A stretch of DNA of 64,000 nucleotides from Solirubrobacter soli DSM 22325 (GCF_000423665.1 NZ_KE384071.1:248001-312000); one strand, 5' to 3'; positions 23,801-33,728 are shown, counted from the first letter of the stretch. Program-made: numbers and translations. The notes: generated from the letters alone by a model not told the origin.

Positions 23801-26800
23801 GCGTCCGGCGCACGCCGCCGGCGCTCACCGTCACCTTCCGCACGCCGGCGAGCGCGCGCCGGCGCGCGCTCGAGAGCTTGATCGTGACCTTCGAGCGCGA
23901 TGCCGTCGCGGTCAGCTTCGTCGTGCGTCCCCGCGCTCGCCAGCTCACGGTCAGCTTGCCCGCGCAGCCGTCAGGGCGGCAGCCGAGCACGACGACCAGC
24001 GACGAGCCCTTGCGCTGGGCCGAGCGGATCGCGGTGACGCCGCGCTCGACCGGGTTGCCCTTCGGCGAGACGGGCGTGGGCGTGGGCGCCGGGACGGACA
24101 CCGGCGTCGGGGTCGGCTGCACGGACGGCTCCGGCTCGGGCTCGTCCACGACCGGGGCGGCGGCGACCGTGACGGCCGCGCTGACGACGGCCGCGCTCTC
24201 GCCCGCGTCATTGACCGCGACGACCGAGCACGCCAGCGAGCGGCCCGCGTCCTCGGCGGCCGGCACGCGCTGGGCGCCGGTCCCGGCCGCGACGCCGTCG
24301 CGCAGCCACGTCACGAGGAAGCTGACGGGCGAGTTGCTCCACGTCCCCGGGGCGCAGGTCACCCTCTCCCCGACCCGCGCCGTCCCCGTCACCGCCGGCG
24401 GCGTGGCGCTGACCGGCTTGGCGACGTCGAACGTCAGCAGCGCCTCGTCGCCGATCTCGAAGTAGCCGCCGCCGCCCACCGAGAGCAACCGGCTCCCATA
24501 GGCCGCGAGCGCCACCGACTCGCTGAAGCCCGGCAACTGCGGCAGGAACGCCTGGTCGACCGCGCCGGTGACGAGATCCAGCGCCGCCAGCCCGTCGACG
24601 GACGGGTCGTTGTCGATGCGCGCGCCGGCGACCAGCAGGCGGCCGCCGTGGACCAGCAGCGCGCCGGACTGCGTCAGCTTCGGCGCGAACGCCGGATCGC
24701 GCGCGCCGCTGGTCGCGTCCAGCGCGGCCGGCCCGGCGCTCCCGGCCACGTACAGCCGGTTGCCGGAGATCGCCAGCTGCGCGATCCCGTCGACGGCGGG
24801 CGGCGCGAACGCGGCGTCGGGCGCGCCGGTCGCGGCCGACACGCGCGCCAGGCCCGGGCGGGCGTCCCCGCCCACGTGGGTGAACGAACCCGCGAGCCAC
24901 ACAGCGTCGCCGCGCGCGACCAGCCGCGTGACGGCGCCGTCGATCCGCGGCCTGAAGCCGGGGTCGAGGGCTCCGGTGGCGGCATCGAGCGCCGCGACGC
25001 CGTCCACCGGCTCACCGCCGGCGAACGCCAGCGCACCCACGACGTACACGCGCCCGCCCGCCGCGACGAGGCGGTTCACGCCGCCGACGACGTCGAGGGC
25101 GAAGCCGGGATCGCGGACGCCGGTGCGTCCGTCGAGGCGGCGCACCGTCCCGTCCTGGACGTAGTACAGCCAGCCGCCCGCCGCCGCGACGATGGTGCTG
25201 AACACGTCGCCGGGGTTGAACGTCGGGTCCATCCGCCCGGTGGTGAGGTCGATCGCCGCCAGGCCGCGCTCGACCCCCGCGACGGCGAACGTGCCGCCGA
25301 TCAGCGCCGCGCCGCGGCCGGCCGCGAGCGTCGAGATCGTGCCCTCGCCCCCGCCCTCACCCACGACCGACGGCCGCCAGCGCGCGTCCCACCGGCCGGT
25401 CCGCGCGTCCACGCGCGACACGGCGAGATCGCCGCCGACGCTGCGGACGTACAGCTGACCGTCGGCGTAGGCCAGCGGCGTCGCGCCGGGCTGGGTCGAC
25501 GTGGTCAGGCCGAGCGGCGGGGTGAAGCCGGGATCGACCGCGCCCGTGACCGGGTCCAGCGCCGACAGCCGCTGCGTCGTGTCCGGCCAGGCCGCGAGGT
25601 TGTTGTTGGCGGCGAGATACAGCCGCCCGCCCGCGAGCACCATCCCGCCGACCCGCGTGGCCGTGTTGCCGCGGAACGAGGGGGCGAACGCCGGCACGAC
25701 CGCGCCGGCGTCCCCGACGAGCGCGACGCCCGGGCGCGCGACGCCCGAGATGTTGGTGAAGCGCCCGCCGACGTAGACGCCGGCTTCGCCGAGCGCGAGG
25801 TTGGAGGCATCGCCGAAGGAGCCGGCGAGTTGCGGCGCCCACGCCGCGTCGACAGCCCCGGTGGCCGCGTCGAGGCGGCCGAGACCGGCGTGCGCGGCGC
25901 CGCCGAGGGTCTTGAACGCGCCCGCGAGATAGAGCTTTCCGCCCCCGGCGGCGAGCGCGTTGACCGCGCCGTCGACCGCCGGGCCGGCGAACGGGACGTC
26001 GGCCGTGCCGGTGGCCGCGGCGAACGCGGCGACGCCCCACGCGCCCGCGGCGTAGACGCGTCCGCCGTCGACGGTCAACGCGGTCACCGTCCCCGCGACG
26101 GAGGGTGCGAACGCGGCGTCGACGCTGCCGTCGGCCTTCAGGTGGGCGAGGTTCGACCGCTCACCCGCGGTGAAGGCGCCGCCGATGTAGAACCCGCCCA
26201 CGCCGTCCGGGGCGGACGCGACGACGCTGCCGTCGATCGCGGGCGCCCCGCCCAAGGGCACGCCGGCACCGGCGCTGAACAGCGCGGCGCCCGACTGCGC
26301 GCGCCCCCAGTTGCCGCGCCCGCCGAACGCGTTCGGGCCCGTCACGAAGAGGCGGTCGCCGCCGCGCGTCGCGGTGTCGAGCTGGAAGTCCGGGCGCAGT
26401 CCGGCGAGCGTCCCGATCGGCGCCGGCGCGGGGAGGCCGGTGGCCGCGCCGGGCTCGACCGCCGTGCGGGGGAAGCGCAGGCCGGAGTCCGAGAGCTCGC
26501 CGCGGCGCGCGAGCGTCCACAGCCGGCCCTGCGCGTCGAGCGTCATCCGCGGCTGGAGGCGTTCACCCGCGACTCGCGGCAGCCGCCCGGCGTCCGTCGC
26601 CGCGACGGTCGTCCCGTCGGGGACACCCGCGACGTGGAACAGGTGCAGGCGGCCGGCCGAGCCGTCCTCGTCGGCGATCTCCGGGCTGTCGAGGACGAGC
26701 AGATCGCCGTCCGGGGTCAGCGCGGCGTCCTCGGGGGTCTCGTCGTTCCCGGCGCGCTTGAGCGTGCGCACGGCACCGGTCGCCACGTCAAGGGCGTAGA

Positions 26801-28487
26801 TCCGGCTCGTGGGGCGCGGCCGGTAGGTCTGGCGGTCCAGCTCCCACGCGACGACGTAGACGGTGCCGCCGTCCGGCGAGACGACCACGGCGCCGTATAT
26901 CACCCATACGTCCGGCGGGTCGGGCAGCGCGACCGGCGTCGCCACGCCGGTGCGGCTCACACGCCACAGCGTGCCCGGTTGGCCGCCGCGGATCGCCCAG
27001 AACCCGCCGGTCAGCGGATCGGCGGCGATGTCATGGCTGACGCCGCTCGCGTCGAGCGGCTGCCCGTCGGCGGTGAGCGTGTACAGCGCGTCGCCACGCG
27101 CCTCGCCGAGGTCCGCGCCGTCGCCGGCGTCGACGGTGCCGACCCGCATCACGTAGTCGCCTGTCAGGAACGCGAAGCCGCCGTCGACGCCCGTGCCGAT
27201 GCTCTGGGTGCCGTGGAACGCCGCGCCCGGGATCCGGACCTGGCGATGCGGGCCTGGGTCCGAGCCGCGCGGCCGGAGCTGGTAGATCGACCAGCCGCCG
27301 GCGCCCGCGTCGGCGTCCGGCGAGATCGCGAGCCGCCGCTGCGGCACCATGAGCACGCCCTCGGGCTCGGGCCCGCCGGACGAGACGGACTGGCGCAGGA
27401 CGGGCGCCACCGGGTCGGTGATGTCGTAGAACTCGACCGCGTTGCCGCGCTCGGCGCCGACGATCGCCCAGTCGACGCCCGCGATCGTGCCAGCGTCGGC
27501 GCCCTCGGGCTCGGAGCCCTTGCTGCGGCCGATCGGATACTGCCCGCGCTCGGCGAGCGCCTTGTCGAACGCGTTGCCGGAGTCCCACACCGTCGCGCCC
27601 GTGCGGTCGAGGACGCTGATCGAGCGGCCGCCGTCGCCGCCCTCGCCCTCGTTGGCGGCGAGCGCGTGCTGTCCGTCGCGCGTCCAGACCACCTCGTCGG
27701 GCTCGCGCGGCGCGGTGAACGGAACGTCGAACGCGGTCCCGTCGTCGAGCGTCAGTTGATCGGTCTCGCCCGCGCTGAAGGTCTTCGTGATCCGGGCGTG
27801 CGCGACGTCGAGCAGCGCGTAGCCGTTGTTCTCCTGCAGGCTGACGATCGCGACGTTGTCGGCGGCGATGTCCACGAACTCCGGCTGCGGGTCGCGGTAG
27901 GCCGCAAAGCTCGGATCCAGGACCACGGGCACCTGCTCCCGCGCCCAGGTCGCCGGGGGGCCGTCGAGCGTGAAGATCACCAACGAGCCGGGGGTGGAAC
28001 GGTCGGTCTCGTTCTCGATCGCGATCACGGCGTAGCGGCCGTCGGGCGAGATCGCCACGCCGTCAGGGCCGTCCGGGATCGCGAACGAGCGGAGCCGCGC
28101 GTGCGTGGCCATGTCGTAGGCGGCGAGGTAGGAGCCGGTCCCGAGGGCGCTCTTGGCCGTGACCAGGAGGTACTTGCCGTCGGGCGTGACATTGACCGAG
28201 GTGATGTGCCCGCCCGGCGTCTGGCGCTCGAGCAGCTTCGGCGCGGTCGGATCCGTGAGATCGATCCAGGCGAACCCGGCCTCGCCCAGCGTCGAGACGA
28301 GCGTGCGCCCGTCGGGGCTGACGTCGACGATCTCGGGGACGGTGGACGAGCCGCCGGCGATCGACTCGGGGCGTGGGAGGAAGCCGACGCGCTCCCAGCG
28401 ACCGGGATCGGGGGCGGCCTGCGCGAGCGCCGGCAACGCCAGGGCGAGCAGCGCGAACAGCACGACGAGACGACCAGCGCGTGGCAT
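23787..28487 (-). CDS. giant secreted beta-propeller/Ig-like protein (1566 residues)
   Basis: The ATG at 28487 lies 8 bases after GGAAGGA and is followed by a signal peptide (LVVLFALLALALPALAQAAP). Residues about 30-480 resemble a surface propeller with repeated VSPDGR, VTPDGK, ISPDGR and WTRDGQ blades. Residues about 500-1340 contain many further units such as GGRVYAAG, GGKLYLAG, GGRLYLAA, GNRLYVAG and LDAATGAVD, consistent with a second array of delta-60-like propeller repeats. An Ig-like domain follows (VGERVTCAPGTWSNSPVS), then a Pro/Thr-rich linker, and a C-terminal beta domain with a Cys pair in CRPDGCAG. Probably cell-surface or exported; no enzyme motif was identified. It may bind ligands or other surface molecules. 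Confidence 0.82.
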   Translation of the reverse strand: MPRAGRLVVLFALLALALPALAQAAPDPGRWERVGFLPRPESIAGGSSTVPEIVDVSPDGRTLVSTLGEAGFAWIDLTDPTAPKLLERQTPGGHITSVNVTPDGKYLLVTAKSALGTGSYLAAYDMATHARLRSFAIPDGPDGVAISPDGRYAVIAIENETDRSTPGSLVIFTLDGPPATWAREQVPVVLDPSFAAYRDPQPEFVDIAADNVAIVSLQENNGYALLDVAHARITKTFSAGETDQLTLDDGTAFDVPFTAPREPDEVVWTRDGQHALAANEGEGGDGGRSISVLDRTGATVWDSGNAFDKALAERGQYPIGRSKGSEPEGADAGTIAGVDWAIVGAERGNAVEFYDITDPVAPVLRQSVSSGGPEPEGVLMVPQRRLAISPDADAGAGGWSIYQLRPRGSDPGPHRQVRIPGAAFHGTQSIGTGVDGGFAFLTGDYVMRVGTVDAGDGADLGEARGDALYTLTADGQPLDASGVSHDIAADPLTGGFWAIRGGQPGTLWRVSRTGVATPVALPDPPDVWVIYGAVVVSPDGGTVYVVAWELDRQTYRPRPTSRIYALDVATGAVRTLKRAGNDETPEDAALTPDGDLLVLDSPEIADEDGSAGRLHLFHVAGVPDGTTVAATDAGRLPRVAGERLQPRMTLDAQGRLWTLARRGELSDSGLRFPRTAVEPGAATGLPAPAPIGTLAGLRPDFQLDTATRGGDRLFVTGPNAFGGRGNWGRAQSGAALFSAGAGVPLGGAPAIDGSVVASAPDGVGGFYIGGAFTAGERSNLAHLKADGSVDAAFAPSVAGTVTALTVDGGRVYAAGAWGVAAFAAATGTADVPFAGPAVDGAVNALAAGGGKLYLAGAFKTLGGAAHAGLGRLDAATGAVDAAWAPQLAGSFGDASNLALGEAGVYVGGRFTNISGVARPGVALVGDAGAVVPAFAPSFRGNTATRVGGMVLAGGRLYLAANNNLAAWPDTTQRLSALDPVTGAVDPGFTPPLGLTTSTQPGATPLAYADGQLYVRSVGGDLAVSRVDARTGRWDARWRPSVVGEGGGEGTISTLAAGRGAALIGGTFAVAGVERGLAAIDLTTGRMDPTFNPGDVFSTIVAAAGGWLYYVQDGTVRRLDGRTGVRDPGFALDVVGGVNRLVAAGGRVYVVGALAFAGGEPVDGVAALDAATGALDPGFRPRIDGAVTRLVARGDAVWLAGSFTHVGGDARPGLARVSAATGAPDAAFAPPAVDGIAQLAISGNRLYVAGSAGPAALDATSGARDPAFAPKLTQSGALLVHGGRLLVAGARIDNDPSVDGLAALDLVTGAVDQAFLPQLPGFSESVALAAYGSRLLSVGGGGYFEIGDEALLTFDVAKPVSATPPAVTGTARVGERVTCAPGTWSNSPVSFLVTWLRDGVAAGTGAQRVPAAEDAGRSLACSVVAVNDAGESAAVVSAAVTVAAAPVVDEPEPEPSVQPTPTPVSVPAPTPTPVSPKGNPVERGVTAIRSAQRKGSSLVVVLGCRPDGCAGKLTVSWRARGRTTKLTATASRSKVTIKLSSARRRALAGVRKVTVSAGGVRRTLTLR

Positions 28488-28533
28488 GAGACGGGTCCTT
28501 CCGGCTGAGGCTTGAGCTGGCCCGTCTCCGGGT

Positions 28534-28576
28534 GGACCGGCCGGTCCGGCACTCTGCCCGGGCCGACTACGGCCCG
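28534..28576. other. palindrome and short hairpin in intergenic DNA
   Basis: The 128-base gap 28488-28615 contains the perfect 14-base palindrome GGACCGGCCGGTCC (28534-28547). A 6-bp GC stem with a six-base loop follows (28559-28576). These could be terminator or operator elements between the regulator gene at 28616 and the giant secreted gene. There is no T-tract, so a classic intrinsic terminator is not shown. Confidence 0.3.
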
Positions 28577-28615
28577 CAAGCGCGCTTCACGGGATGCTCA
28601 CAGATGTGAACCCGG

Positions 28616-31600
28616 TCAGCTCGGGCGGTCGACGACGGCCAGGTGGCCGAGCCGGAACCCGAGCCGGCGAGCGTCGAGCATCTCAGGCCCCGGGATCCGG
28701 TGCTCGCGCAGGCCGCGCAGCATCACGTCGCGGCAGCGCTCGAGATAGAGGCAGCGCTCGAGCTGGGTCGTCCCGGCGTACTCGGCGAGCGTGAGCAGCC
28801 GCAGCGTGGCGTCGATCGCGAGCTCGTAGTCGCCTCGGCGACAGGCCTCGGCGATCGTCCGCACCCACTCCGCGGTCGGCTCGGCACCCGCGTCGGACGC
28901 GAACCAGCCGGGACGTCCCGGCACGTAGATGCTCGCGCCGGCCGCCGGGACGAGATCCGGCCGCAGTCCCACGAGCTCGGCGACCGACGGCATCGGGCGC
29001 ACCGGGAGCGCGACGTTGCGCAACTCCCCCTGGTGGCCGGGCTGCGCGACGAGCCGGCGGATCTCCGACACGCTGAACCGGCGGTGCCCGCCGGGCGTCC
29101 GGATCGCGCCGATCCGCCCCGTGTTCGCCCACCGGCGCAGCGTGCTCGCCGACACGCCGAGCGCCTCGGCGGCCTCGCTGAGCCCGACGGTGGCCGCGCT
29201 CGTGGACGGCTCCGGCGCCTCCCGCGGCCACGCGAGCCGCTCGGCGGGCAGCCCGGTGCGCAGGAGCGCTTCGATCGTCTCCGCGGGCTCGGGCCGGGCG
29301 AGGCCGAATCCCTGCACGACGTCGCAGTCCATCCCCGCCAGCCACGACGCCTGCTCGGCGGTCTCGACGCCCTCCGCGAGCACCGCCAGATCGAGAGCGG
29401 CGGCCATGTTGAGGATCGCCCGCAGCATCGCCCGGTCGCTCTCGTCGCCCGGCAGGCCCGCGACGAACGACCGGTCCACCTTGAGCCCGTGCAAGGGGAA
29501 GCGCTTGACGTGGTTCAGCGACGAGTAGCCGGTCCCGAAGTCGTCGAGCAGGAGCCGGACGCCGAGCTCGCGGAGCCGCTCGAGCACCGCAGCGGGCGAG
29601 CTGGTCTCCTCCATCAGGACGCTCTCGGTCAGCTCGAGCGCGAGCTGCGCAGGCGGGACGCCGGTGCGGCGCAGCGTCGCCCGGATCTCGTCCGCGAGCC
29701 CCGGCACGCTGAGCTGACGGCCGGACAGGTTCACGGAGACGTAGATGTCCTCGAGGCCGGGGATCGTCCGCCACGCGGCGAGCTGCCGGCACGCGGCGTC
29801 GAGCACCCACCGGCCGAGCGGAACGATCAGCCCGGTGGCCTCGGCCACGGGGATGAACTCGGCGGGCGAGATCATCCCCCGCTCGGGATGCCGCCAGCGC
29901 ACGAGCGCCTCGACGCCCACGATCCGCCGCCGGTGCAACGAGACCAGCGGCTGGTAGTGCAGCGTGAGCCGGTCCTCGTCGAGCGCGCGCCGGAGATCCT
30001 GCTCGAGCCGCAGCCGCTCGGCGATGCGCCGTCGCATCGCGGCGTCGAAGAGCTCCAAGGTCCCGCTCTCCTTCGCGCGGTGCATGGCGGTGTCGGCGTC
30101 ACGCAGGAGCTGTGCGGCGAGCGCGGCGCCAGGAGCGGCCACGTCGACCGCGACGGCCACGCCCACGCTGGCCGACACGTGCAGCTCGCGGTCGCCGATC
30201 ACGACGGGGGCGTCGAACGTCGCCAGCAGCCGCCTGACCGAGGTGACCGCGCCACGCTCGTCGTCGATCATCTCGTAGAGCACGCCGAACTCGCCACCGC
30301 CGATCCGCGCGACCGTGTCGGTGGCCCGCAGGACGTGCTCGAGTTGCCGGGCGAGCGCGCGGAGCAGCTTGTCGCCGGTCGCGTGCCCGAACGTCTCGTT
30401 GACGTCCTTGAGGCGGTCGACGGCGATGCGGGCGACCGCGAGCGCCGTCCCCTCGCGCGCGGCGCGCTCGGCCGCGTGGGCGATCCGGTCGGCGAACAGC
30501 GCGCGGTTGGGGAGACCGGTGAGGGCGTCGCGGGCCGCGTCCTCGGCCGCGGCGCGCCGCTCCCGCGCGGCGGCCAGCAGGTGCGCGGCGGCCTCGGCGA
30601 ACTCCAGCTCGCCGTCGGCGACGGCCGTGTCGTGGCGGCTGAGAACCGCCAGCCACGCGCCGGCGCCGATCGGCGCGACGAGCGCCCGCCGGACCCCGCG
30701 GGCGAGCCACACGCTCGGGACGCGGCGCGCGTCGAGCGCGACCGGCTCCAGCGGCAGGTGCTCGGGCAAAGAGTGATCCGTGGCGCCCGCGGTGACGATG
30801 GCGCCGGCCGGGGTCCGGGAGAGGACGAGCGCGTGGGAGGCGTCGAGCGCGGACGCGATGTCCGGCAGGACGGCCTCGACGAGCTGGGCCCAGGAGAGAC
30901 CGTCCAGCGCCCGCCGGCCGATCGCGGCCAGCACGCCCTGGCAGCGCACGTGGCGGGCCAGGCGCAGCTCGTCGCGGCGCCGGTCGGAGATGTCGAGCGC
31001 CCGCAGCATCCCGTACCGCGGCTCGCCCGTCTCGTCGCGGACCAGCGAGATCGTCAGCTCCACCAGGATCTCGCCGCCGCTGACCGGCAGCGCGCGCTGC
31101 TCGACGGTGAGCACGCCCTCCTCGCCGGCCAGCAACCGCTCGAGCGCCGCGACGGCGCGCGGGAAGTCGTCCGGGTGCAGGAAGTCGCTCGGCGTCGGGT
31201 GGCGGCGCAGCGCCTCGGGCGTCGTGCCCAGCAGATCGGCGATCCGGGGGTTGAAGTCCAACAGCTGGAACGGGCCGGGCCCGAGCGTGAACAGCCCGAG
31301 GCCGACGGGGGAGTCCTGGAAGGCCGCGGCGAAGCGCCGGCGGGCGAGCGTGAGCTCATGCGCGGTGCGCGCCTCCTCCTCGGCGCGCTCGCGCATCTCC
31401 CAGAGCAGCCGCTCGCGATCGAACGCGCCCGCGACAGCGGCGGCGATCAGTCCCAGCGCGTCGCGGTCGGCGACCGTGAAGCGCCGGTCCTCGTGGCGCC
31501 CGACCGCGAGCGCGCCGACGACGCCCGCGCCCGGGTCGATCACCGGGACGACCAGCAGTGAGCGCAGACCCATGCGGGTGGCGTGGCCGGACGGCGGCGA

Positions 31601-31927
31601 GCCGAACCAGGCGTCGATCTGCTCGGGCGTCCCGGAGATCAGCACCGTCGCCTCGGCCTCGAGCGCGCCGCGCACCCGCGAGCTGATGAACGAGGACGAC
31701 TCGCCGAGGAACTCCTCGAACCGGGCGGCCAAGCCCGGATCCTCGACGTAGGAGGCGACGGGCACGAGGACGCGGCGCAGGTCGGACCACAGGTGCACGA
31801 CGCACGCGGCCTCGAAGCGCGTGGCGAGCAGCTTGGCCACCTCGGCCAGACCGTCCGCCCGCTCACGACGCGCAGTGATCAGCAGGGCGTCGGTCTCGTT
31901 GGCGATGTCGACCGGGTTGAACGTCAT
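28616..31927 (-). CDS. GAF-PAS-GGDEF-EAL protein with C-terminal MerR-like HTH
   Basis: A 1103-residue c-di-GMP signalling protein. GAF lies at about residues 15-175, PAS at about 200-320 (GLGLFTLGPG to RALDISDRR), a second GAF-like region at about 335-480, GGDEF at about 490-640, EAL at about 650-890, and a MerR/BldC-type helix-turn-helix at about 913-962 (ALGVSASTLRRWANTGRIGA). A helical C-terminal domain of about 110 residues follows. The GGDEF signature reads GGGEF at residues 543-547, so cyclase activity is doubtful. The EAL domain keeps E673 of EALVRW, VNLSGRQ, ELTES, LDDFGTGYSS, the Lys in LKVDRS and AEGVET, so it should hydrolyse c-di-GMP. No membrane segment. The start at 31927 was chosen because upstream sequence lacks coding character. 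Confidence 0.88.
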   Translation of the reverse strand: MTFNPVDIANETDALLITARRERADGLAEVAKLLATRFEAACVVHLWSDLRRVLVPVASYVEDPGLAARFEEFLGESSSFISSRVRGALEAEATVLISGTPEQIDAWFGSPPSGHATRMGLRSLLVVPVIDPGAGVVGALAVGRHEDRRFTVADRDALGLIAAAVAGAFDRERLLWEMRERAEEEARTAHELTLARRRFAAAFQDSPVGLGLFTLGPGPFQLLDFNPRIADLLGTTPEALRRHPTPSDFLHPDDFPRAVAALERLLAGEEGVLTVEQRALPVSGGEILVELTISLVRDETGEPRYGMLRALDISDRRRDELRLARHVRCQGVLAAIGRRALDGLSWAQLVEAVLPDIASALDASHALVLSRTPAGAIVTAGATDHSLPEHLPLEPVALDARRVPSVWLARGVRRALVAPIGAGAWLAVLSRHDTAVADGELEFAEAAAHLLAAARERRAAAEDAARDALTGLPNRALFADRIAHAAERAAREGTALAVARIAVDRLKDVNETFGHATGDKLLRALARQLEHVLRATDTVARIGGGEFGVLYEMIDDERGAVTSVRRLLATFDAPVVIGDRELHVSASVGVAVAVDVAAPGAALAAQLLRDADTAMHRAKESGTLELFDAAMRRRIAERLRLEQDLRRALDEDRLTLHYQPLVSLHRRRIVGVEALVRWRHPERGMISPAEFIPVAEATGLIVPLGRWVLDAACRQLAAWRTIPGLEDIYVSVNLSGRQLSVPGLADEIRATLRRTGVPPAQLALELTESVLMEETSSPAAVLERLRELGVRLLLDDFGTGYSSLNHVKRFPLHGLKVDRSFVAGLPGDESDRAMLRAILNMAAALDLAVLAEGVETAEQASWLAGMDCDVVQGFGLARPEPAETIEALLRTGLPAERLAWPREAPEPSTSAATVGLSEAAEALGVSASTLRRWANTGRIGAIRTPGGHRRFSVSEIRRLVAQPGHQGELRNVALPVRPMPSVAELVGLRPDLVPAAGASIYVPGRPGWFASDAGAEPTAEWVRTIAEACRRGDYELAIDATLRLLTLAEYAGTTQLERCLYLERCRDVMLRGLREHRIPGPEMLDARRLGFRLGHLAVVDRPS

Positions 31928-32072
31928 GAACCGCTTCAGCGCGTGTTCCCCCGACCGGCGAATCGCATGTCCGAACTTGTCGGGTGTCAGCGCCCTGTCA
32001 CCGAACCTTCCACCCCGTCGGCAAACCCTCCACCTGCTCGCGGAGCCCGTAGAAATGCCGAGGAGTGAGCCC

Positions 32073-33086
32073 ATGTCCCCGACCGCTGCGGTCATCGCGC
32101 CGCTCCAGTCCTGCCCACGGACCGCGTCCTCGGTCTTCTGGCAACTCTCCACCGACCTGCTGTGCATCGCGGACCGCGAGGGCCGGCTGGTCGACGCCAA
32201 CCCCGCGTGGGGGGAGATCCGCTTCCGGCGCTCCGACGGGACCCACCGCTGGCTGCGCTGGATCGGCCTCGGCGACGGCGTCTTCATCTACGCCGCGGCG
32301 GCCGACATCACCGACCAGCGGACGCGGCAGCTCGAGCTCCAGCGCGAGCGCGAGTCGGCGCTCTGGTACGGGCGCTGCCTGGAGGCGCTGTCGGACGACC
32401 GCTTCGAGCTGTTCGCGCAGCCGATCGTCGACGTCAGCACGGTCCAGCACGAGCTGCTGATCCGCATGCGCGACCGCGAGGGCGCGCTCGTCCCGCCAGG
32501 CCTGTTCCTGCCCGCGGCCGAGAAGCACGGCATCATCGCCGACATCGACGGCTGGGTGATCCGTGAGGCGTTCCAGGTCGCGCGGCGCGGTCATCCCGTC
32601 GAGATCAACCTGTCGGCGCACTCGCTCGGCGACCCGGCGTTGTTCGCGTTCGTCCAGCACGAGCTCGCCGAGAGCGGCGCGCGCCCGTCGCTGGTGGTGT
32701 TCGAGATCACCGAGACCGCGCTGCTGCGCGACGAGACCGCGGCGTCGGCGTTCGTGCACCGCGTCAAGCGGCTCGGGTGCCGGGTGGCGCTCGACGACTT
32801 CGGCACCGGCTATGGCGGCTTCACGTACTTGAAACGGCTTCCCGTCGACTATCTGAAGATCGACATCGACTTCGTCCGCGATCTGCCGCAGAACCCCGCC
32901 GGCCAGCACGTGGTGCGCGCGGTCGTGAGCCTCGCCCGCGGGTTCGGCCAGCGCACCGTCGCCGGAGGCGTCGAGCACGCCCAGACGCCGCGGCTGCTGC
33001 GCGAGCTCGGCGTCGACTACGGCCAGGGGTACGCGATCGGGCGACCCGCTCCGCTCGCGGACACGCTCGGGTGGTGCGCGGCATGA
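32073..33086 (+). CDS. EAL-domain protein (c-di-GMP phosphodiesterase or binder)
   Basis: A 337-residue protein with a degenerate PAS-like N-terminus (about residues 10-85) and an EAL domain at about 105-330. AGGAG lies 7 bases before the ATG at 32073. ELLIR at E127 replaces EALLR, and INLSAHS, FEITET, ALDDFGTGYGG, LKIDIDFV and QGYAIGRP are intact. The usual AEGVE loop reads AGGVE, so a conserved metal/catalytic-loop Glu is missing and activity may be reduced or lost. It is divergent from the large GGDEF-EAL-HTH gene across 145 bases and overlaps the PilZ gene by ATGA. Enzyme or degenerate c-di-GMP receptor are both possible. Confidence 0.88.
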   Translation: MSPTAAVIAPLQSCPRTASSVFWQLSTDLLCIADREGRLVDANPAWGEIRFRRSDGTHRWLRWIGLGDGVFIYAAAADITDQRTRQLELQRERESALWYGRCLEALSDDRFELFAQPIVDVSTVQHELLIRMRDREGALVPPGLFLPAAEKHGIIADIDGWVIREAFQVARRGHPVEINLSAHSLGDPALFAFVQHELAESGARPSLVVFEITETALLRDETAASAFVHRVKRLGCRVALDDFGTGYGGFTYLKRLPVDYLKIDIDFVRDLPQNPAGQHVVRAVVSLARGFGQRTVAGGVEHAQTPRLLRELGVDYGQGYAIGRPAPLADTLGWCAA

Positions 33087-33721
33087 GGCGCTTGAGCGAG
33101 TTCGACGTCGTCACCCTCAACGTCCCGTTCGAGGCGCTGCACGCGCGGACGATCGATGTCTTCGACGCGCGGGTGCTCGCGGTCGTCGGGCCGACCGCGG
33201 CGCTCGAGCCGATCGGCGGGGTCGACGTGTACCGACTGCCGGAGCGGGTCAGCGGTGCGCTGCTCTCGTTCCGCAACGGGCGGACGCTGGTCGGCCTCAA
33301 AGGAAGGCTCACGGCGCGCCGCGACAGCGGCGACGTGCGCTTCACGGTCGGCGACGGCGTCCAGCTCGACCGTCGCGCGGCGACGCGTGTCCCGGCGTCG
33401 TTCGCCGTCCACCTGCACCGGCTCGGCACGCTCGAGACCCGGCCCGGCCGCAGCATCGACCTGAGTGCCGACGGCCTGCTCGTCCAGACGACCCTGAAGG
33501 TCATCCACGGCGACGCGCTCCAGGTCTCGATCTGGCTCGAGCCCGACGCGCCGCCGGTCGAGGCGACCGCGCACGTCACCCGCATCGAAGGCGACCTCAT
33601 CGCGCTCCAGTTCGCCGTCGCCGAGGTCGGCGCGCGCTCGCGGCTCGCCCGCCTCGTCGTCGAGCACAACCGTGCCGAGCTGCGCAGCCGCGCGGCGGCA
33701 TACGCGGCGGTGGAGTTCTAG
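33083..33721 (+). CDS. PilZ-domain c-di-GMP effector
   Basis: The 212-residue protein is translationally coupled to the EAL gene (ATGA at 33083). Residues about 1-95 form a YcgR-N-like beta region (LNVPFEALHARTIDVFDARV and RVSGALLSFRNG). The PilZ domain starts with the c-di-GMP-binding RRAATR motif near residue 95 and has DLSADGLLV, the (D/N)xSxxG element, about 30 residues later. Both binding motifs are intact, so it should bind c-di-GMP. No output domain follows, so it probably acts by protein contact. Pairing with an EAL protein suggests a local write-free, erase/read circuit. The stop is 7 bases from the convergent regulator gene's stop. Confidence 0.88.
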   Translation: MRRLSEFDVVTLNVPFEALHARTIDVFDARVLAVVGPTAALEPIGGVDVYRLPERVSGALLSFRNGRTLVGLKGRLTARRDSGDVRFTVGDGVQLDRRAATRVPASFAVHLHRLGTLETRPGRSIDLSADGLLVQTTLKVIHGDALQVSIWLEPDAPPVEATAHVTRIEGDLIALQFAVAEVGARSRLARLVVEHNRAELRSRAAAYAAVEF

Positions 33722-33728
33722 GGGGTAC

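Noticed and set aside
24648..28508. 1286-residue plus-strand open frame opposite the giant propeller gene
   Set aside because: It has the Arg/Val/Ala/Gly-rich look of GC-shadow frames; the minus strand has a signal peptide and clear repeats.
31928..32287. N-terminal extension of the GGDEF-EAL-HTH protein
   Set aside because: The extension is not protein-like and would run through the promoter and 5' end of the divergent EAL gene.
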